From Ophiothrix spiculata (Eukaryota; Echinodermata; Ophiuroidea; Amphilepidida; Ophiotrichidae): a DNA stretch of 27,261 nucleotides. Position numbers and translations under genes: made by a program. This document shows, in pieces, positions 18,257 through 26,990 of this stretch. The stretch lies in assembly GCA_000969725.1 (NCBI GenBank), contig JXSR01S046677.1; one strand, given 5' to 3'. The notes beneath the pieces were generated by a model. It searched no databases. It was given only the letters and a program-made list of their open reading frames with translations, and had not been told where the DNA came from. The stretch's first letter is position 1, and the number at the start of each line of letters is the position of its first letter.

Positions 18257-18383
18257 ATGTGTTTTACCACTTTTTGCCGTAGACTTGTTACTATATAAAT
18301 CCTGAAAATAAACGACAACATTTAGGCCCATTATAAACGTATAAAATGGCGCTATAGGCCTATATCTTTAGAAATTTACTTAC

Positions 18384-18418
18384 GTTTAGCCATTAAATAG
18401 TTCTTTGAAGTGTCAATT
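18384..18418 (-). other. Candidate 35-bp micro-exon
   Basis: On the minus strand the acceptor TTTCTTATTTGTAATTTCAG ends at 18419 and the donor GGCTAAAC/GTAAGTAAAT is at 18384; both fit the consensus well. Only one frame is open (IDTSKNYLMAK with split codons at both ends). It would join 17628-17746 in the frame that stops after about 20 codons. Confidence 0.4.
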
Positions 18419-18695
18419 CTGAAATTACAAATAAGAAACATTAACACATTACACATATCAATATTATCTGTATGACCACACACCATGGCCCTATGTTACT
18501 CCTTGTTACACTTTGTATTTTGTTGGTAAACATTTCAAGATGTGTGGTGTTATCATTGGGACATGTGGTTTAATGCACTCCCTAACTTGGTCTAAGTCAT
18601 CTGCCAGGCAGAGCAAATTGATGTCAATTAAAGGTTTCCTTTCCTGGGCATAACAACACCCATCTGCAAACCATAGTGATAGTACTCATCATTAT
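18419..18695. other. Unassigned sequence
   Basis: No repeat or coding signal recognised beyond the acceptor of the micro-exon. Confidence 0.35.
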
Positions 18696-18715
18696 TTAAA
18701 GGTGCATTGGACAAG
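18696..18715 (+). mobile_element. Solo end of a TTAA MITE (family 1 type)
   Basis: TTAAAGGTGCATTGGACAAG differs from the left end of the 1811-2351 element at one position. No matching inverted end was found within the next 600 bases, so this is a truncated or decayed copy whose right limit is unknown. Confidence 0.55.
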
Positions 18716-19214
18716 TTTTTCACTTCGGTTAAACTTCACAACTCAAATACAGAATGAGCTATGGAAAACAAGACGAGAAATATTAAATGTTGTGTAAAAA
18801 TGAAAAAAGGTATCAAATAAATGTAAAATGAGATCTCATTCAGACATGAAAAATATCGACCAAATCAAACCAGACATTTATCCCATTTAAGTGGCCATCA
18901 GCAGGAGTTTGCCAATACAAGATCTAGTCTGGACACAAGGAAATATTTGTTATCATTGAAGAGTCATTAAGCAATGGAATGTACCAGAAAGAGCAATCAA
19001 ATCACTCAAACTCCTAGCATTCTCAAAAAAAAAAACCTTCCCCTTCTCATTTGGGTTTACATATGTGAACCCAAGCCACATCAGCCCAGCCACACTATCT
19101 TACTCCCAACGCTGCTATATGAAGTTGGATGGAACGTGTCATATCAATGTAAATTCAAATCAAATACGGCCTTTTCTTTTCTTTTCAATAATTTAAAGTT
19201 ACAGGTTTTATATG
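18716..19214. other. Unassigned sequence, possibly decayed MITE body
   Basis: No palindrome of the kind seen in the intact TTAA MITEs. Nothing coding was recognised. Confidence 0.3.
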
Positions 19215-19290
19215 TTGGCACGAGCGGGGCTCAAACTCACAACCTATGGCTAACGAGACGGGTGCTTTATCCACTCAGCCACAAGTACTC
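19215..19290 (-). mobile_element. tRNA-like SINE head
   Basis: On the minus strand TGTGGCTGAGTGGATAAAGC matches an A box and D arm, and GTGAGTTTGAGCCCCGC a B box and T arm with four of five stem pairs. The 5' and 3' acceptor strands do not pair, so it is a tRNA-derived repeat or pseudogene. The body continues towards lower coordinates as CATATAAAACCTGTAACTTT. Confidence 0.55.
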
Positions 19291-19785
19291 AAAATTTTTT
19301 CTTAATCTATTTTTAAAATAGTGGAAAAAGGACAGTAATTATGTCCCATGAATGAAAACCTTAATTCTAACACTAAACATCATAAACCCCATAATGCCCA
19401 GGTCATAATGACAGATGATATTGTTCTTTTTTACAGATTAGGACCATTTTACATTGTCTCCATTGAGATGATCACAACATTTCTTTGTCAAGATACAAAT
19501 CAGATTTTTGAGACTCAAAATGGTCAGTACTCCTTTAACTGTGCAGATGATACTTTGTCCAGTTCATTGTAATTGGATGTGATCACATTTTATTTTTGAC
19601 ATCAAATCCACTTCTATTTATCCTGTCAATGGAACACATCTAGACACATCTTGACTAGGACATTGAATCTCCAGATTGGAGACTATTATTTGTGGATTAT
19701 ATTCATTGCTAATGTCAAATGCACACGTCGGCTCTGGTGTTTGTAATTTTCAGGATTGTGCAGAGATTTAAAAGCAGGAAATCTA
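19291..19785. other. Unassigned sequence with one plus-strand acceptor
   Basis: ATTGTTCTTTTTTACAG at 19421-19437 is a strong 3' splice site on the plus strand, followed by 45 open codons to TAA near 19570. No poly(A) signal or partner exon was seen, so it is not called as an exon. Confidence 0.3.
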
Positions 19786-21060
19786 TGAGATGGGGATTAC
19801 TTGGAGTTAGACATCACCCATATAAGAGTCATTGACTCCTTAATTGATACATCACCGGTGGATACATCAGTCCTCTCTCTCTCTCTGGTTTCAATGATAT
19901 TTGGCATCTGTGTACCAGTTTTGAGGACTGCAACAAAGCCCAGGTTGCCATGGATTCTTATCCTGGAGACTTAGAGTTAGACATCATTCATTTAGGAGTC
20001 ACTGACTCCTTAATTGATACATCAGACCTCCTTTCTGGTTTCAAGGATTTCTGGCATATGTGTAAAAAACAAAGCCCAGGATACTGCAGATTCTGATTCC
20101 AATACAGCAGAATTAATGTTAGACATCACCCAAATACAAACTTGTGATGCCTTAATCTAATATACCAGTCTTCCTCTCTGGTTTCAAGGATTTCTGGCAA
20201 ATGTGTCCCCTTTTGAAGGCTGCAACAAAACTCACCTAGGTTGCCATAGATTAATGAAATCAATAACATACCAGTCTTCCCCTCTGGTTTCAAGGATATC
20301 TGGCATCTGTGTCAGCTTCTGAGGACTGCAACAAAGCCCAAGATGGAATTCTGATTCTTAAAATCATAGACTTAATTAATACATCAGTCCTTCTCTATGG
20401 TTTCAAAGATTTCTGACATCTATATACATCAGCTTTGAGTGATGTAACAAAAACCCAGATTATTCCGATTCCAATCAATCTTGAAGTCATTTACTACTTA
20501 ACTCTAAAGGCTCTAATATATTTACCCTCCTTGCCAGTTTCAAGAATTTATGGCATCTGTGTCAGCTACAAGGGATGCTAAAAATCTTTGGTTTGCAATG
20601 CATTCTGATTCTGAAGATTTGAAGTGACAGTTTTTGACTCTTGACATCAGTCTCCCTCTATGGTTTCAAGGATTTTTAACATCTATGTCAGGACTGGGAC
20701 AGAAGCTAGGTTCCCATGGTGTCTTATTCCAATCCATTTGCATTGGAGACTTGGAAGTCATACATCAGTCAAGTTCCTCTTTGAGTTTCAAGGATTTCTG
20801 GCATCTGGGTGTCAGCTTTGTTAGAGTACAACACAACAAAGCCCAGGTCATAAATCTGCAGTTGGAAAAACAAATGGAAATTTTTATTGTTTTTATATTA
20901 CTTAGTTTATCTTGATCATGATTATTTCTTTATTAGTGAAAGGAAGCAGGACATATTACAGAAGGAAATCTATGAATGGTGCATTACTACTGGATGGAAG
21001 ACATCATCAGGGACAGGAGTCGTTGACTGTTTAATTGATACATCATATGATGGCTTGGCA
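19786..21060. repeat. Degenerate tandem array, units of about 105-150 bp
   Basis: The motif GGTTTCAAGGATTTCTGGCA, with variants, recurs at about 19887, 20037, 20180, 20286, 20397, 20535, 20660 and 20781. Most copies are preceded by ATTGATACATCAG and C/T-rich sequence, and followed by GACTGCAACAAAGCCCAGG. A partial unit (GTTTAATTGATACATCA) is at 21029. Spacing varies and is not a multiple of three, so it is not a coding repeat. One unit carries a (CT) run at about 19873-19886. Confidence 0.75.
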
Positions 21061-21334
21061 AGGCAGGATAATAACCAGGCTGCCAGAGATCCTGCATTCA
21101 ATCAGACTTGATTAGCTGAAATCAAAGATTGAAAGTGATGGTTTTATGTCATATCTGACACCAGTCAAATTGGCAATCAGATGCAATCATTTGCAAGACT
21201 GGTCTGATGAGCGAGTTTTACTACAGAACCTATAGCCAAAGATCGACCCATATGGTGCTGCCTTATCAAAGATGTTGCTGATACATCAGAGTCTCACAGA
21301 TTCAGCAAGGCCAGGGCTAAAAAGCAAAAGCATA
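21061..21334. other. Unassigned sequence
   Basis: A fair minus-strand acceptor (AATCTTTGATTTCAG) is near 21119-21133, but its downstream side is the tandem array. Nothing else recognised. Confidence 0.3.
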
Positions 21335-21925
21335 ATGCTGCTTTCATACTTATTGTCGCTTTGAAGCTTTGTAGCTTTGCAGCTATGTCCCTTGCTTCCT
21401 TTCACACTTTTGTAGCTTTGCAGTTTTGTCGCTTTGCTGCTTTGCCGCCCCGGGGGGTTACTTACATTGACAAGGTATACGTATATGTGCCTGCCTTTTA
21501 GGGTGATTTTTCCAGGATTTTGGTATATCAATGGGGTGTTTTTCATCTCAGATGAAAGCACCCAATTTTCATAAATTGGGTGCTTTTGGGAAAATTTGCA
21601 AAAAAAGCACCTAATTTGAGTAAAATTGGGTGCTTTTCCATTAAAATTGGTATACTGATGGGCGGGTTTTTGTGCCAAAAATAGGTATAGAGATGGTCAA
21701 CAAAATTTTGAAGACCCCCCCCCCTGGTTTGCGGCTTCATGTCGCTCCCAAAGTTGAATTCATTTCAACTTGATAATCTTGTCGTGCGACAAAATTTTCC
21801 CGATATCGATTATCTCAGCGACATGTAGCTTTGCAGCTACGACAACCGGAAGCGGCAAGTTTTTTCAAAAAATCAGGCAAAATCAGCGACAAAGCTGCAA
21901 AACTACACGAGTATGAAAGCAGCAT
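21335..21925. mobile_element. Foldback element of GCTTTGCAGC words, interrupted by another element
   Basis: The ends are a perfect 16-bp inverted repeat, ATGCTGCTTTCATACT at 21335-21350 and its inverse at 21910-21925. Inside both arms are many TTGTCGCTTTG, GTAGCTTTGCAGC and GCGACAAAGCTGCAAAAC words in opposite orientation. A near-perfect palindrome, TTGTCGTGCGACAA, is at 21779-21792. A second element (21449-21727) was inserted into it, so the original was about 300 bp. Confidence 0.7.
21449..21727. mobile_element. Non-autonomous DNA element with 8-bp target duplication (copy 2, nested)
   Basis: It begins CCCGGGGGGTTACTTACATT like copy 1 at 897 and ends in a C-run followed by CCTGG. AACAAAATTTTGAAGACCCC near the right end matches ACCAAAAATTTTGAGTACCCC of copy 1. 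Flanks TTTGCCGC (21441-21448) and TTTGCGGC (21728-21735) agree at 7 of 8 positions, as an aged target duplication would. The middle holds two AAAGCACC(C/T)AATT hairpins (21553-21642). Confidence 0.7.
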
Positions 21926-23161
21926 AAGTCTAGAATCAACTCCAAAGCAGCACTCCTTCCATCTCATGTTCTGTGTGTCACAGGCTTTTCCTGATCCCTG
22001 CAGGATGGACCTTACAAACAAGCGTTGTAGGCACAAGCTTTGCGTTATTGTAACGTATAAAATGACACCTTATGTGTCATGTGTGAAATATACTTTACCC
22101 ATCATCCACAAGTCAATAATTAAGATTCGGCCCGTCTAACTTGTAATTGAATAAAGATGATAAACGCATTCATTAACCAGTAAGCTACACACCTTTCTGT
22201 GGACAGTCTTTCTAAGATGTAGTAGAATTTGTCATAATTAAGTTCATTTTTTGAAATGAAACTTTGCAGGTGTTATGGGTGCAGGTGTTGTAATTAAGAT
22301 TGCATGAATATTGTGAATCTGAAAAAAAATCAATTTCTCCAAATAACAACCTTTGCCGACTTTACGGCTATTAATTAGGAGCTGGAAAGGCATATTTTGC
22401 ACCAATTCCAATCACTGGTAACACTCTCAAATAGGTTTATTGTTCATAAACTTGGTAAATCTTTTACAAAGCTTCATTATTTGAATCACTTTCCCATTTT
22501 ACTTCCATGGTATCATGGCAGATGAGAAGCGATATCAACATCAGTATAAAACGTGACCTCTGGTTAAAAACATAGATGAGTAATTCTTGTGCTTGTGGCG
22601 ATATCAGCAGTATCAGATGTATCCAATTATCAGTCTAGGAGTGTGTTTATTTGTTTGTGTTTGGATTTTGTCTAAGGAGGTCAAAAGTTATTATAGAGAG
22701 ATGCTCGTGGAGAGGATGGTGTGATGACTTTATAGGGCCTATAGGCAATAGCAAAGGGCCTGTGAACCACTGAAATTCATCCCTTCAAATTATTCTTTGT
22801 AACCATTTAAGGCAAAATTGTGTAAATTTGGTCTATGTTTGCTATTGAAGGTGTATGAGTCTCAATAGTTTTCAGTATAACATGCAGAGGCTTCAAGGTT
22901 GCTCAGATCAGGGCTCAGAGGGCTCAGATAGGCTTTCAATTATCAGTCATGTGAAAGAAGACCACTAAAGAGGTTTAAGTTCCAAATTTCAGCTGAATCG
23001 GTCAAGCCATTTTAAAGTTTTATGGTCAATGTTGTGTTTTGGAGCTTCCTATTCGCTAGTGTGTAAAATTAATAATGATTACCATAATTAGACTCTTTTA
23101 CACATATATATCCAAAATATAACATAACTAAGCTGAGAAATTTCACAGGGGTTATGAGAAA
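21926..23161. other. Unassigned sequence
   Basis: GCAGGTGTTATGGGTGCAGG near 22267 holds two CAGGTG words. A minus-strand acceptor-like stretch is near 22321-22340 without a good donor. TTTCAGCTGAATCGGTCAAG near 22988 has the look of a dispersed repeat. No gene was recognised. Confidence 0.35.
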
Positions 23162-23550
23162 AATATGAGCAATATTTTGGTACCAAAAACAGTTGAACCA
23201 ATCGAACCATGCTCCTTTAACATGATTTTAATGAAATGCAGAGGGTTTCACTCAAAAAGTCAGCCCTGGACATGCTTGTGAAAGCTAAAGAATAGAGAAG
23301 TCATAACTAGATATCTTAGAGAAATAGGCAATACGAATATAATATGAGCAATATTTTGGTACCAAAATCTCAAAAAGTTTGAAAAAAAGTTGAACCAATC
23401 GGACAATGCTCCTTTAACATGATTTTTACGAAATGCAGAGGGGTTCATTCGAAAAGTCACCCCTGGACATGCTTGCGAAAGCTAAAGTATAGAGAAGTCA
23501 TAACCCGGGGTCATAACTAGATATCTCAGAGAAGTAGGCAATAAGAATAC
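23162..23550 (+). repeat. Tandem duplication, units of 179 and 210 bp
   Basis: Unit 1 (23162-23340) and unit 2 (23341-23550) both start AATATGAGCAATATTTTGGT and end GCAATAMGAATA. They share GTTGAACCAATCG, ATGCTCCTTTAACATGATTT and GACATGCTTG. Unit 2 is longer by an A-rich insert near 23369 and by a 13-bp repeat (GTCATAACCCGGG) near 23498. The word GCTCCTTTAA is an inverted TTAAAGGAGC, close to the MITE ends upstream. Confidence 0.8.
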
Positions 23551-24049
23551 AAATGGAGGGTGATAAATACTGTAAAGCGTTAAAAATATCATATATATAA
23601 TATAAGTATGTAGCGATTAAAAGTCATTGTGAGTAAAACTCATTATAACTGAAGAGACTCCTGACCCGAAACTTTTCCACAAAAATGTAAAGGTACATGA
23701 AATTACTTGATGTTCTCATACCAGGGATCCCACAGGATTTTATTATGTTTAACAGGTAACCAATCATACAAATAATGAGGGCTTTTGCTACTGCAGTAAC
23801 AAATCTATTTAAGAATCAAATGGCCTTAGAAACACTGGATATAGTTCTACTGAGAATGAAATAAAGTAATTTTCTCCAATTTTTGTGCCATTTCTGAGTG
23901 GGTATGTTTGGTGTTCCTAGATTTTTATACATTTTCAAGCAATAGAGAGTTTCCAAAAGTTTTTAATTTGCATTCCCATCCCTTTTGGCCACTTCTTAAA
24001 AAAACTATTTCCTCGCCGATATGCATATCAAAAATGGCAGATTTTCATC
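23551..24049. other. Unassigned AT-rich sequence
   Basis: No coding, RNA or repeat signal of note. Confidence 0.35.
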
Positions 24050-24132
24050 TGGATTTGAACTTGGGACCTCTCACACCCCATTCCAATAATCAAGTAAGAA
24101 AATAATGCCAAGCTACTGAGCACACGCTGCCA
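24050..24132 (-). mobile_element. tRNA-like SINE fragment
   Basis: On the minus strand GCGTGTGCTCAGTAGCTTGG resembles an A box and D arm, and GGTCCCAAGTTCAAATCCA a B box and T arm about 50 bases on. The anticodon region is AT-rich and does not form a clean arm, so this is repeat-derived rather than a tRNA gene. Confidence 0.5.
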
Positions 24133-24545
24133 TGGCAGCAATTTCGTGATCATAGCTAACTCAAGCCTATGATGTATTTGGACTTAAAACTTTGTGGAAT
24201 AGACCCATATGATATGTGTCCTGCCTATTTCTAAAAAATTATAGACCACAAATTATATAGAAGCATTAAAAGCCTAACTTTCTCACAACCCAACTTTCCA
24301 AATTGCACAATGCCTAACTTCTTCACACACAGTCAGAACAGCAATTTGTAGAACTTGGGCTTCATGCTCAGCCACCCAAGCAGCAAAGAGTAACATGCTG
24401 ATGACCAGACATGTGTCATGGCTACTCATATGTCCACCTACTCAGACGCCACACAACTAGGCCTAACCAAACATACCCTACCATATCACAAGGTATTGCA
24501 GACATTCATGTTTTACTGAACCCAAGAGAATCATTAACACCATCA
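24133..24545. other. Unassigned sequence
   Basis: A lone A-box-like word, TGGCTGAGCATGAAGC, reads on the minus strand near 24367-24382. Otherwise nothing recognised. Confidence 0.35.
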
Positions 24546-24610
24546 TGGGTTTGAACTCATGCCGCCTGCCAACTTTCAAATCTTGTACTCTTTGCTCTTT
24601 CCATCCATTT
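24546..24610 (-). mobile_element. tRNA-like fragment (T arm only)
   Basis: GGCATGAGTTCAAACCC on the minus strand fits a B box and T arm. The upstream part (GCAAAGAGTACAAGATTTGA) is only loosely tRNA-like. Probably a SINE remnant related to its neighbour at 24050. Confidence 0.35.
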
Positions 24611-25307
24611 TTCTCTGATAAGGTTTACACTTGACAAGACACTGGCTCCAAATGAAACAGACAAAAAGGTAAAAATGGCCAGATGCATTTGGTTTGCACG
24701 AGGCAGATTTAAGAAGGTACAACTGCCTGCTTCCATTTTTGCAAAGCGGGACATATTACTTAAAGGGCCGAGTTGGCCACAGACTCCAGGGAGATAGATG
24801 TTTGGCAGTAACCAATTATACAAATTGGAAGGAATTTACTGGTGACATTTTTATAAGGATCAGGGGTTTCCACGAACTCACAGACACTTTTACAGACAAG
24901 GAGAAATATAGAATAAAGGTGACAGGGTCAAACCTTTATGACCACTCAGGGGTTTGTAAGATTGCAAGTGCTTATTTAGTTTCCATATGTTGAGGCAATG
25001 CCAGCCAGTTGGCCTGGTCAACCAGCACGGGTCTTTAAGTGACCATCTAGCCATCACAGCTTTTAAAAAAAATTGCTTCTTCAAAATGAATATCGTGTTC
25101 AGAATGATCGACTACCAATCACAGACTTTTAGACTAAATAAGCCAAAAAATCTAAGAAGGGCTGTCTTTTGTCAAAGCAGTACCTGACTTTGAATTGGCC
25201 ATGAGGAACCACTAAAATAGGGCCCCTCCATTAATATATCATAGATCTGCCCTTGTAAAAAGTCAATATTTTTTTAACATTTGGATGTGCCAGTCCTTGA
25301 GCCCTGG
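24611..25307. other. Unassigned sequence
   Basis: A possible 46-bp plus-strand micro-exon (24623-24668, reading FTLDKTLAPNETDKK) lies between a weak acceptor and GTAAAA. It overlaps likely SINE body and is not called. The segment near 25200-25250 resembles part of the 12747-13000 repeat. Confidence 0.3.
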
Positions 25308-25475
25308 GGCCGATTTCACTAACATTAAGTGATGATAGCTTACCCCGTTATAATCGCTTAACTCCAAAAATGATTGCTAAATTGTTAAAAATACCTGCTA
25401 TTTAGCAATCATTTTTGGAGTTAGTGATCAAACAGGGTTAGCGACCATCACTAAATGTTAGTGAAATCGGCCCCT
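25306..25475. mobile_element. Foldback MITE with GGGGCCGATTTCACTAAC ends
   Basis: The left arm (GGGGCCGATTTCACTAACAT through AACTCCAAAAATGATTGCTAAA) pairs with the right arm through about 75 bases, with a few mismatches and small gaps. This leaves a loop of about 20 bases near 25385-25405. A CTG triplet flanks both GGGCCG ends and could be a 3-bp target duplication. GGGGCC(G/C)-type foldback MITEs are widespread in invertebrates; family assignment is inference. Confidence 0.8.
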
Positions 25476-26473
25476 GGTTCAACAGGAATCCTTAGAAATT
25501 AGCTTTCTCTTCCATCTTCTTGTGACTGAGATTTACATTTGGAAGCAAATGAAAGTTGACCAAGGTTGAAAATTGGAATTATTTGTTGATATAACACTTT
25601 TCCTGTTAAACAAACTCTTGGACAAACATGAGTAATCACAAGCACTGATTTTTTACGCCACTGGTGGTAGACACAAGAGCATAGGACCATGAACGTAATG
25701 GCTAAATCATGCGCAAGTAAACTGTGGCTACATCAGCGGCATCTAGGGGCTACATCTAAGTACTGCAATACAGCAACCATGCGCATATACCAGTTCAATT
25801 ACACCACTGGAAAACTGATACATGATTAATTGGATCATGCTAATTAAGCATGAGGTGGTGTTAAGCGGTTTAAAATTAATTATGCACAAGTTTTTAATCC
25901 ATTGGCCCAATTTGTAGACTATTACCACATTGTGATTAATTAGCAAGTTGGAGCGTGCGCCATGTGGGTGGTTTGGTTAAAAACACATTTTTCTCAAGTC
26001 TAGCATAAAATGTCACAATTTGTTGAACTCGGTTGGTTATTTTGATAATTCCTTACAAATTTAACCACCTGAAGACGACACTTGTTGCAGCGCAAATGAT
26101 GAAAACCTGAAATTTTCCTTCATCTGACTCTTGACACTTCTTTATTGCAGCACAAAAACCTTTTAACAGATGTTGTAACTGTCAGTTTCAGAAAGAGGTT
26201 CCCCACTCTGAAATGTTATTAGGGCCTATATCAAGTGTCAGGCTACTTAACAATGCTTAACTCATAATTTTCAGGGGCAGATTTAGAGGGGGCGCAGATT
26301 TGATGATGAAAATTGGTATCATATAGAATACTTTCAAATGGCACAAAATATTCTATGTATGAAGAAAAAACTCTAAACCAGACATTACTTGATGATTAAA
26401 ACCAACTATCACATGTTAACATCTTGGGAGTTATTTCATTCACACTATTAAAATAACTTAAAAGTTAAGAAAT
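25476..26473. other. Unassigned sequence
   Basis: The stretch 25815-25945 is rich in TAATTA and TTAATTA words, which homeodomain proteins can bind but which are common in AT-rich DNA. AGGGGCAGATTTAGAGGGGG at 26274 is a repeat-end word. No gene was recognised. Confidence 0.35.
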
Positions 26474-26672
26474 CAGGGGTAGAATTTCTTGGAGGGTTGC
26501 GCGAGTCCATTTGGACTCACACTTCAATTTGCGAGAGTCTTTGGACTCTCTTCTATTCAGTTTGTGTGAATTATTCAACAGTTTACAAGAATTTAACTTG
26601 ACTCTTAGGCGTTTGTTTGCGCGAGTCTTTGCACAAGTGGACTCTCGGACTCGCGTCGAAATTCTAGCCCTG
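26474..26672. mobile_element. Short DNA element (199 bp) with CAGGG ends and 5-bp target duplication
   Basis: It begins CAGGGGTAGAATTTC and ends GAAATTCTAGCCCTG; these are inverted repeats with one mismatch. GAAAT flanks both sides (26469-26473 and 26673-26677). The interior carries several GCGAGTC and TGGACTC words in both orientations, so it can fold. CAGGG ends suggest hAT-like ancestry, some lineages of which make duplications shorter than 8 bp. Open frames on both strands follow from the repeated words. Confidence 0.65.
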
Positions 26673-26775
26673 GAAATTGACAGGACCATTGGACAAAATG
26701 TAACCCTTTTGATCCTGAATTGCAATGTAGGAGTATACAGCCCATATTGAATTAATTTACACTAAATACGAATTG

Positions 26776-26825
26776 GAACGCCCGAGCGTTCTCTCGAAAG
26801 CTCCTTTGGAAACACTCAGGCGTTC
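26776..26825. repeat. 50-bp hairpin with GAACGCC(C/T)GAG arms
   Basis: GAACGCCCGAGCGTTCTC at the left pairs with the inverted GAACGCCTGAGTGTTTC at the right with three mismatches. CG-rich, in AT-rich surroundings. The left arm also has its own internal symmetry (GAACGC/GCGTTC). Confidence 0.6.
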
Positions 26826-26940
26826 TATCGAATCAAAACGGTTAAGATGATTTAAAGGTGTAGGTTCTGATCACATTCTAATCCCCCATGGGTCATACAT
26901 GTTAAGAATATTATGTCTAAGGTCGTGTTCTCACTGAATA

Positions 26941-26990
26941 TGTGAGCTCAGACCTAGGTCTGAGTCCACATGAAAGTGGGCTCAGCCCAC
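26941..26990. repeat. Two adjacent palindromes
   Basis: CTCAGACCTAGGTCTGAG (26947-26964) is a perfect 18-bp palindrome within a longer imperfect one (26941-26970, TGTG to CACA). GTGGGCTCAGCCCAC (26976-26990) is an odd-centred palindrome. TGTTCTCACTG occurs on both sides (about 26927 and 27002), which may mark the limits of a small insertion. Confidence 0.65.

Noticed and set aside
19215..19290. Functional tRNA gene on the minus strand
   Set aside because: Acceptor strands are not complementary and one T-stem pair is missing.
19438..19572. Plus-strand terminal exon after a strong acceptor
   Set aside because: A single acceptor with 45 open codons, no partner exon and no poly(A) signal nearby; kept only as a note in the unassigned region.
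19786..21060. CRISPR array
   Set aside because: The repeats are degenerate, the spacing is irregular at 105-150 bp, and the surroundings are those of an animal genome.
21286..21678. 130-codon open frame on the minus strand
   Set aside because: It is composed of the foldback words (SYKSVKGSKG, CKATKLQS) and the nested element, so it is repeat-derived.
24623..24668. 46-bp plus-strand micro-exon reading FTLDKTLAPNETDKK
   Set aside because: The acceptor is weak, the donor GTAAAA is poor, and the region probably belongs to a SINE body.
24694..24993. 99-codon open frame on the plus strand
   Set aside because: No recognisable domain or splice boundary; it begins beside SINE-like sequence.
25499..25690. 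Minus-strand terminal exon ending in a hydrophilic tail
   Set aside because: No polypyrimidine tract before the only AG; it begins in a repeat-like AGTGGCGTA word.
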